Source of the DNA: Chloroflexota bacterium
GTDB lineage: Bacteria; Chloroflexota; Anaerolineae; Promineifilales; Promineifilaceae
Length of the DNA: 6,551 bases
Direction of reading: 5' to 3'
NCBI GenBank assembly: GCA_008501785.1
Contig: QQUD01000239.1
Location: forward strand, 1 to 6,551
Shown here piece after piece: positions 1 to 4,872 of this stretch. Made by a program: the position numbers and the translations under genes. The first letter of the stretch is position 1; each line of letters opens with the position of its first letter. The notes below the pieces were generated by a model. The model did not search any database. It was not told where the DNA came from and worked only from the letters and a program-made list of their open reading frames with translations.

Positions 1-4
1 TCAA

Positions 5-37
5 AGATTGGTTTAATCTTTGAGATTGAACCAATCT
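5..37. repeat. strong 15-bp inverted repeat (hairpin)
   Basis: The arms 5-19 and 23-37 pair along 15 positions (one G-T pair, 14 with 28) around the 3-base loop TTG. The outer nine bases, AGATTGGTT and AACCAATCT, are perfect complements. No T-run follows on the plus strand, and on the minus strand only two Ts come next before a G. It is therefore not a textbook intrinsic terminator. It may end an upstream gene outside the window or be a protein-binding site. Confidence 0.6.
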
Positions 38-93
38 AATTGCCAAATATGATAATCAGAAACCTGCTCATTATTAAAATTCGCAGCTTAATG

Positions 94-122
94 CTGACGA
101 GATCGCTTGACCGAGTTATAAT
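94..122 (+). promoter_or_regulatory. likely sigma-70-type promoter for the desulfhydrase gene
   Basis: A perfect -10 box TATAAT lies at 117-122. CTGACG at 94-99 matches the -35 consensus at four of six bases, with a 17-bp spacer. Transcription would begin near 129, giving a leader of about 60 bases to the preferred start at 189. The TTGACC at 107-112 looks more like a -35 box but is only 4 bp from the TATAAT and cannot pair with it. Confidence 0.5.
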
Positions 123-176
123 TTCGCTTGCTTTACCTCTATGTCTGCAAAAAATGACAGAGGCAAGTCAAAAATC

Positions 177-182
177 GGAAAG
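177..182 (+). promoter_or_regulatory. ribosome binding site deciding the start at 189
   Basis: GGAAAG sits six bases before the ATG at 189. The in-frame ATG at 141 has only pyrimidine-rich sequence in front of it and lies about 12 bases after the predicted transcription start. The downstream start is therefore preferred. Confidence 0.55.
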
Positions 183-188
183 ATAATT

Positions 189-1166
189 ATGATGCTCAAA
201 TATCCAGATCGTGTAACCCTTGCACACCTCCCGACCCCTGTTCAAAATATGGAACGGTTGACAAAACATTTAGGTGGCCCAGACATTTTGATCAAACGAG
301 ATGATGAAACGGGGTTGGCCACAGGTGGTAATAAAACTCGAAAATTAGAGTTTCTTGTGGCTGATGCGTTGCAGCAAGGGTGTGATCACCTGATTACAAC
401 CGGGGCTACCCAAAGTAATCATTGTCGACAAACAGCCGCTGCTGCTGCGCGGTATGGATTGGGATGCAGTCTGGTTATTCCTGGAGACGATCCAAAAGAA
501 CGAACCGGAAATTTGCTGCTCAATGAAATTTTGGGGGCGCATCTTTATTGGACTGGCACAGAAGAACGCGCAGTTATTATGCAAGAAGTTGAAAATGAAT
601 TGGTTGCCATGGGTCGTAACCCATACCAAATTCCGTTGGGTGGCTCGAATGTCATGGGCGCAACCAGTTATGTATGGGCTATGAAAGAGTTGCAAGATCA
701 GCTTGTTGCGCAACATTTGAATGTTGACTTTATTGTGGTTGCTAGTGGAAGTGGCGGCACGCAGGCTGGCATGGTACTCGGAGCCGAATTATATGATGTT
801 TCGGCAGAGGTGTTGGGCATTAGTGTGTCGCAGCCTGCTGAGAAGATGAAAGTTCAAATTGCGGCATTAGCAACAGCTACGGCAACGCACCTGGGACAAG
901 AGACAACATCTGTCGCGGATAAGGTGGTTGTTAATGATGATTATTTGGGTGCAGGATATGCGCAGGTTGGCGATGCCGAAAGAGAAGCATTGCGGATGGT
1001 AGCTGAAAAAGAAGGTATTTTACTGGACCCTGTTTACACTGGTAGAGCCATGGCAGGGCTGATTGATTTGATACGTTGGGGGGCTTTTACCCGAGGGCAA
1101 ACGGTTTTGTTTTGGCACACTGGAGGAACGGCTGCTTTGTCTGCATTTGCCCATAAACTGTGGTAA
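189..1166 (+). CDS. dcyD: D-cysteine desulfhydrase-like PLP enzyme
   Basis: A fold-type II pyridoxal-phosphate enzyme of the D-cysteine desulfhydrase / ACC deaminase family, 325 residues from this start (E. coli DcyD is about 328). The probable reaction is D-cysteine to pyruvate, H2S and ammonia in the cytoplasm. Visible motifs: GGNKTRKLEF with the PLP lysine at residue 49; QSNHCRQTAA at 75-84; the phosphate-cup motif ASGSGGT at 185-191; DPVYTG at 280-285; HTGG at 310-313. ACC deaminases have Glu after the Tyr of the YEG motif and Leu in HLGG, 27 residues apart. Here both are Thr (284 and 311), as in D-cysteine desulfhydrases, so ACC deaminase is unlikely. A related lyase such as L-cysteate sulfo-lyase is not excluded. 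An in-frame ATG at 141 would add 16 basic residues but lacks a ribosome binding site. The gene converges with the response regulator across 16 bp and has no visible terminator. Confidence 0.88.
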   Translation: MMLKYPDRVTLAHLPTPVQNMERLTKHLGGPDILIKRDDETGLATGGNKTRKLEFLVADALQQGCDHLITTGATQSNHCRQTAAAAARYGLGCSLVIPGDDPKERTGNLLLNEILGAHLYWTGTEERAVIMQEVENELVAMGRNPYQIPLGGSNVMGATSYVWAMKELQDQLVAQHLNVDFIVVASGSGGTQAGMVLGAELYDVSAEVLGISVSQPAEKMKVQIAALATATATHLGQETTSVADKVVVNDDYLGAGYAQVGDAEREALRMVAEKEGILLDPVYTGRAMAGLIDLIRWGAFTRGQTVLFWHTGGTAALSAFAHKLW

Positions 1167-1182
1167 GAATTTTTCGACACAA

Positions 1183-1842
1183 TCATAACTCATCATCGAG
1201 ACCGTTTTCTGCTAACCTATGTTTAATGCCTAACAAAACAGCATCAACTCGATTATCGACATCTAGCTTGCTAAAAATGCTCCGTACATAATTTTTTACA
1301 GTCTGTTTCGTGATTACCATTGCTTTTGCAATCTCATCATTTTTCTTGCCACGTGTCATATATGCAAGCACTTCTATTTCACGAGGGGTGAGTCGGTCTT
1401 GGAGGAATGTGTTTTCTTGTTTTGTTGCTGAATGGATTATTTGAGAGGTTATACGTGGGGAAATCCATTCCTCTCCACGAAACACGGTTCGAATTGCTTG
1501 TGCTAAAACTTCTGGTGCATCATCTTTCAACACGTAACCCGCTGCCCCTTCGCGTAAAACACCCACAATATATTCACGTCGATTATGTGCAGACAAAACT
1601 AATATTTTTGTTGCTGGAAAATTTTTATTAATTTCTTGAACGGCCGTTATCACCTTTTGACCAGGCATTTTTGCATCAAGGACGAGAACATCAGGTTTTA
1701 GTTCGGCGACTTGAGCCACTAGTTTGAATCCGTCGGCAATTTCTCCGATTACATCAATATCGATCTCTTTAGCGAGTAACGCGGCAACTGCGGCTCGTAC
1801 CATGTGATGGTCTTCTGCTAAAACAATACGTATTTTAGACAA
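1183..1842 (-). CDS. NarL/FixJ-family response regulator
   Basis: A two-component DNA-binding regulator of 219 residues. The receiver domain spans about residues 4-120: acidic pair Glu10-Asp11, phospho-acceptor Asp56 in LVLDAKMPG, Ser84, Lys106. The LuxR/GerE helix-turn-helix runs from about 151 (LTPREIEVLAYMTRGKKNDE) through VITKQTVKNYV to the C-terminus. Phosphorylation by the kinase encoded just upstream should control dimerisation and DNA binding. The chosen start is TTG at 1842, because AAAGGGGG ends five bases before it and the receiver then begins normally (LSKIRIVLAEDHH). It overlaps the kinase stop by 8 bp, which suggests translational coupling. The alternative ATG at 1887 adds 15 residues encoded inside the kinase gene and is less likely. 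The target genes cannot be read from the sequence; self-regulation is possible. Confidence 0.92.
   Translation of the reverse strand: MSKIRIVLAEDHHMVRAAVAALLAKEIDIDVIGEIADGFKLVAQVAELKPDVLVLDAKMPGQKVITAVQEINKNFPATKILVLSAHNRREYIVGVLREGAAGYVLKDDAPEVLAQAIRTVFRGEEWISPRITSQIIHSATKQENTFLQDRLTPREIEVLAYMTRGKKNDEIAKAMVITKQTVKNYVRSIFSKLDVDNRVDAVLLGIKHRLAENGLDDEL
1639..1648. repeat. ACGGCCGT palindrome, copy 1
   Basis: AACGGCCGTT, a perfect 10-bp palindrome inside the response-regulator gene. It is read as ACG GCC GTT (Thr-Ala-Val) in the receiver helix after Asp56. Confidence 0.8.
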
Positions 1843-4177
1843 GTTGTCCCCCTTTGTTTTGTGGTAGAAGTGGTTGAAGAGGAACAATGGCGTGGATCGT
1901 GGTCTCTTGTTCGGGGAGGGATGTTATTGTTAGTGTTCCTCCAAGAAGTTGCAAACGCTCCTGCATCCCTGCTAAACCGACGCCAGTTATGCTTGTATTT
2001 AACATTGTGTTGGAAGGTATGGGAAACCCTATGCCGTTGTCAGTGACTGTAAGGGAAACGGCCGTTTTGTCACACAATAACTGCACACAAACATGTGTCG
2101 CTTGAGAGTGACGGGCGACATTGGTTAGGGCTTCTTGCAATAATCGATAAAGTGAAATGCTGATAGCATCTGAAGCTGTTGCTGATTCATCTCCTTGATA
2201 GACAATATTTAATTGCGTACGATCTGCAAAATCCTCACAGAAGCCTTCCAATGCCAGATTTAATCCCAAATCATCTAATGCTGCTGGTCGTAAATCATGG
2301 GCGAGCAGTCGAATGTGATTCATCGTGATATCACATGTTTTGATTGCTGATTTCAAACTGGCTTGCAAAGATGGAATTGCATCTGGTTGATTTGCATTGT
2401 TCGACAAGTTACTTAATTCCATTGATAGTCCGATTTTGAGCGCTGTCAGGGCCTGTCCTGCTTCATCATGCAGTTCACGCGAAACGCGTGACCGCTCATC
2501 TTCTTGAGCAGCGACAACTTGCTGTGCCAGGTGCTTTAATTTTTGTTGTCCGACATGTACTTCTTCATAGAGAAAACTATTTTGCAGCGCCACTGCCGCT
2601 TGTGCTGTCAGTGATTCGGCAAGTCTTACTTGTTCATTTGTAATAGAAAAAGGTTTCTTTTTTTCTAAATTATATAACCCAATGACTTGGCCCCCAGCGA
2701 GGAGGGGAACACCTAACCAACATCGAATATACTCAAATCCTTTTAAAATCTTCCAATTAGGTGAATTGTGTGTGTCTTCAATGAGGGTGCTTTTACCAGA
2801 GGTAATGATCTGATGCAAGTTTTCAAATTCTGGCAGTTGTGAAACTAGAATTTCTAGTTGCTGTTTGCTGGCGTGATTTATATATCCGCGTAGGGCGGAA
2901 AGAGCTAGCGAACCTTGTTTATCAAACAGCATTACATTTGCACTATCAAATGGGACGAGTTGATGGAGATAATCTAATAAGGTAACGAGTATGTTTTCCA
3001 TGTCAAGTGATTGGGTTAAAGCCAGATTTGCTGATTGTACGACCTCCGCGATATGCCGAGCATGTTTTGCATCTGCATATAAGCGACTGTTTTGAATGGC
3101 GACACCAACTTGGATCCCAAGACCTTGAAAGAAGTTAACCTGTTCTTGCGTATATGGTTCTGATGTTCGTTTAAACAGCCCAACAACGCCTTGAATCTTT
3201 CCATCTGCAATAAATGGTATGGATAGAAGCCCCTGCCATTCGTTCGGGTTTTTGACAGGATCGTGAGCAATGATAGGCGCAATTTGTTGCAGATTTTTAG
3301 AAAAAACGGCCGTTTTATTTCGAATCGCGGCCTTATGAAAAAAATCTTCTATCGATCTTTGATCAACTGTATCATTTGTGGTGTTTGGTATTCCCCAATG
3401 TGTTTGAAATGATAAAGAATCAGCCATTTCATCATAGAGAAAAATGACACCACCTGCCACATGAAGCTCTTGTTCAAGCTGTCTGGCTAAGGTTTGGAAC
3501 AGATCCGATAAATCTAAAGATTGACTAACTGCTACCGTAATCTGGTTCAATGTGTTTTTTTCCAACGTCCGCTGCTTAAACTTCTTTTCTAACTGTTTGC
3601 GACTCTCCTGTAAAATGTGTTGATTATCAATTTCCCAAAGATTTCGATAATAATTCATGATAATAATGATGCCAAACATAAAGAGGAGATACGTTACTTC
3701 ATTTACCATTGTGTTGAACGAAAAATTCGTCCAGTTAAAGATATTCATTGTAAATAATAAAAGAACATCTATTGAAATAAGAGCCAAAATATATGGTATT
3801 GGGATTAAAAACCCCGCGATTAGAATGGATAAAGTGAAATAACGTATTGTGAAGGGGTCCCGACTAAAGAATAATAAACTAAGGGTTAGAAGATTGAGAT
3901 AAGCGACAAATACCCATGTGATAAGGGGATAATATGGTCCTCTACTAACTCTGTTGAAGATGAAAAGCACAATACAAGTTATGATGCTAGCACTATAAAA
4001 GACATTCCCCTCTGGTTGATGATGAAGAAAGAAAACGACTAATTCGTTGATAATGATCATCACAATCATGATGAAAGAGATCGAAGCCAGAAATCGTGCT
4101 TTAAATTTGTCAATATGAGGGACATCTTTTCCCGGCAAGGTCAGATTTTGCCACCATTGTGTGAGCTGAATTCTCAC
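1835..4177 (-). CDS. membrane sensor histidine kinase, GAF-GAF-HisKA_3-HATPase_c
   Basis: A NarX/DegS-type sensor kinase of 780 residues. Hydrophobic segments lie near residues 29-51, 61-77, 84-105, 113-128, 130-147 and 162-177, suggesting about six membrane spans with no large external domain. A charged, probably coiled linker (about 185-215) leads to two GAF domains, about 221-366 and 389-536. The dimerisation domain starts near 560 with RELHDEAGQALTALK; His570 is the phosphorylated histidine. HDEAGQ fits the HDxxxQ motif of HisKA_3 kinases, which is linked to phosphatase activity, so the protein is probably both kinase and phosphatase. The ATPase domain shows the N-box with Asn686, DNGIGF at 713-718 and GVGLAG at 732-737, and looks intact. 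The start is GTG at 4177, five bases after GGAGG. An upstream TTG at 4189 overlaps that site and is unlikely. The partner is the adjacent response regulator. The ligand is unknown: the GAF domains may bind a small molecule, and the membrane part resembles no sensor I can name. Confidence 0.93.
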   Translation of the reverse strand: MRIQLTQWWQNLTLPGKDVPHIDKFKARFLASISFIMIVMIIINELVVFFLHHQPEGNVFYSASIITCIVLFIFNRVSRGPYYPLITWVFVAYLNLLTLSLLFFSRDPFTIRYFTLSILIAGFLIPIPYILALISIDVLLLFTMNIFNWTNFSFNTMVNEVTYLLFMFGIIIIMNYYRNLWEIDNQHILQESRKQLEKKFKQRTLEKNTLNQITVAVSQSLDLSDLFQTLARQLEQELHVAGGVIFLYDEMADSLSFQTHWGIPNTTNDTVDQRSIEDFFHKAAIRNKTAVFSKNLQQIAPIIAHDPVKNPNEWQGLLSIPFIADGKIQGVVGLFKRTSEPYTQEQVNFFQGLGIQVGVAIQNSRLYADAKHARHIAEVVQSANLALTQSLDMENILVTLLDYLHQLVPFDSANVMLFDKQGSLALSALRGYINHASKQQLEILVSQLPEFENLHQIITSGKSTLIEDTHNSPNWKILKGFEYIRCWLGVPLLAGGQVIGLYNLEKKKPFSITNEQVRLAESLTAQAAVALQNSFLYEEVHVGQQKLKHLAQQVVAAQEDERSRVSRELHDEAGQALTALKIGLSMELSNLSNNANQPDAIPSLQASLKSAIKTCDITMNHIRLLAHDLRPAALDDLGLNLALEGFCEDFADRTQLNIVYQGDESATASDAISISLYRLLQEALTNVARHSQATHVCVQLLCDKTAVSLTVTDNGIGFPIPSNTMLNTSITGVGLAGMQERLQLLGGTLTITSLPEQETTIHAIVPLQPLLPQNKGGQLV
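1848..1855 (-). promoter_or_regulatory. ribosome binding site for a TTG start
   Basis: Read on the minus strand this is AAAGGGGG, five bases before the TTG at 1842-1840. It lies inside the last codons of the kinase gene and sets the response-regulator start. Confidence 0.7.
2056..2067. repeat. ACGGCCGT palindrome, copy 2
   Basis: A perfect AAACGGCCGTTT in the ATPase domain of the kinase gene, read as Lys-Thr-Ala-Val-Ser. Confidence 0.8.
3303..3316. repeat. ACGGCCGT palindrome, copy 3
   Basis: A perfect 14-bp palindrome (AAAACGGCCGTTTT) in the first GAF domain of the kinase gene, read as Lys-Thr-Ala-Val-Phe. Confidence 0.8.
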
Positions 4178-4182
4178 TATAA

Positions 4183-4187
4183 CCTCC
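4183..4187 (-). promoter_or_regulatory. ribosome binding site deciding the kinase GTG start
   Basis: GGAGG on the minus strand lies five bases before the GTG at 4177-4175. A longer reading frame would begin at a TTG (4189-4187) that overlaps this site, which argues against that start. Confidence 0.75.
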
Positions 4188-4212
4188 AATTACCGAAATG
4201 CTTACCTTAACA

Positions 4213-4241
4213 ACCATACTTTAAGTAGACCATTATTTCAA
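4213..4241 (-). promoter_or_regulatory. likely promoter of the kinase-regulator operon
   Basis: Minus-strand TTGAAA (4241-4236, five of six to the -35 consensus) and TATGGT (4218-4213, four of six to the -10 consensus) are separated by exactly 17 bp. Transcription would start near 4206, leaving a short leader of about 29 bases before the GTG. Confidence 0.45.
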
Positions 4242-4263
4242 AAACAACTAATTCTGTGCAAAT

Positions 4264-4292
4264 TTAATGCAATCATAAAAATGTTTTATAAT
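4264..4292 (+). promoter_or_regulatory. possible promoter for the CheY-like gene
   Basis: A perfect TATAAT at 4287-4292 faces the receiver gene. TTAATG at 4264-4269 is a weak -35 (three of six) at 17 bp. The surrounding region is AT-rich, so the match could be chance. The start near 4299 would place the GGTACT/AGTACC palindromes inside a leader of about 150 bases. Confidence 0.3.
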
Positions 4293-4316
4293 TGTGGGTG
4301 CAAAACGGGTCCTTGC

Positions 4317-4348
4317 AGTACCTAGGTACTCTATTCTGAGTACCTTAG
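4317..4348. promoter_or_regulatory. palindrome cluster in the divergent intergenic region (possible operator)
   Basis: AGTACCTAGGTACT (4317-4330) is a perfect 14-bp palindrome. A further half-site GAGTACCT (4338-4345) pairs with AGGTACTC (4324-4331) across a 6-base loop, and CTA/TAG extends that stem with one bulge. The three half-sites within 32 bp can form two alternative dyads. This is what an operator for a dimeric regulator looks like; an RNA switch is also possible. No T-run follows, so a terminator is unlikely. Which protein binds is unknown; the NarL-type regulator is one candidate. Confidence 0.4.
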
Positions 4349-4446
4349 TCACATGAAGTTTGTTCTCAAATCCTATATCCTTCTTTTAGCGGAGCTCGAG
4401 CAGTAAAGTTTGGGGGGAGGGTAATCTCTTCATAGACAGAAAGACA

Positions 4447-4866
4447 ATGTTGGATTATTATGTTTTAAATCATGAGAAATGTGACCATTCAATTATGTCT
4501 GAAAATTTCCACCCAACGGTTTTAATCATTGATGACTCAGCAGTAATGCGTGATGTTACCAGTGATATGTTGCAGTTAATCGATCTTAATGTGTTAACTG
4601 CTGCCAATGGGGAAGAAGGCGTCACTGTTTTTCGCCAAAATGGTGTTGATTTAGTTCTGTTGGATATGAATATGCCATATTTGGATGGTGCAGCAACGTA
4701 TCAAGCCTTGCTTGAGATAGACGCTGATGTGCTTGTTATAGTTTGCACAAGTGATTCTAAGTCGAAAGTTAAGCTACGTTTTGGGGATTTGAAAATGCCA
4801 TCTTATTTGCATAAGCCTTTTGATACAACGGTTTTACTTGATACTGTTCAGGCCATGTTGCCTTAA
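4447..4866 (+). CDS. stand-alone CheY-like receiver protein
   Basis: A single receiver domain with no output domain, 139 residues from this start. All the expected residues are present: acidic pair Asp29-Asp30 in VLIIDDSAVMRD, phospho-acceptor Asp73 in LVLLDMNMP, Thr101 in VCTSDS, and Lys123 followed by Pro in LHKPF. It is probably a phosphorylated switch or phosphate sink that acts by protein contact. The start is uncertain. ATG 4447 has a weak AGAAAG just before it, whereas ATG 4495 gives the compact N-terminus typical of the family (MSENFHPTVLIIDD) but has no obvious ribosome binding site. The gene is divergent from the kinase operon and converges on the glycosyltransferase gene with 6 bp between stops. 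The phosphodonor cannot be identified; the divergent kinase is the nearest candidate. No chemotaxis genes are in the window. Confidence 0.9.
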   Translation: MLDYYVLNHEKCDHSIMSENFHPTVLIIDDSAVMRDVTSDMLQLIDLNVLTAANGEEGVTVFRQNGVDLVLLDMNMPYLDGAATYQALLEIDADVLVIVCTSDSKSKVKLRFGDLKMPSYLHKPFDTTVLLDTVQAMLP

Positions 4867-4872
4867 CGGTGC

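Noticed and set aside
107..122. TTGACC with TATAAT as one promoter
   Set aside because: The boxes are only 4 bp apart; CTGACG at 94-99 gives the proper 17-bp spacing.
345..716. A 123-residue minus-strand open frame
   Set aside because: It is antisense to the conserved core of the desulfhydrase gene and shows no motif or ribosome binding site.
1167..1182. Terminator between the convergent desulfhydrase and response-regulator genes
   Set aside because: The 16-bp gap and its flanks show no hairpin followed by a T-run.
4407..4446. Riboswitch in the G-rich leader before the CheY-like gene
   Set aside because: A run of G (4412-4417) and a small palindrome GCTCGAGC (4394-4401) are present, but I see no conserved riboswitch core.
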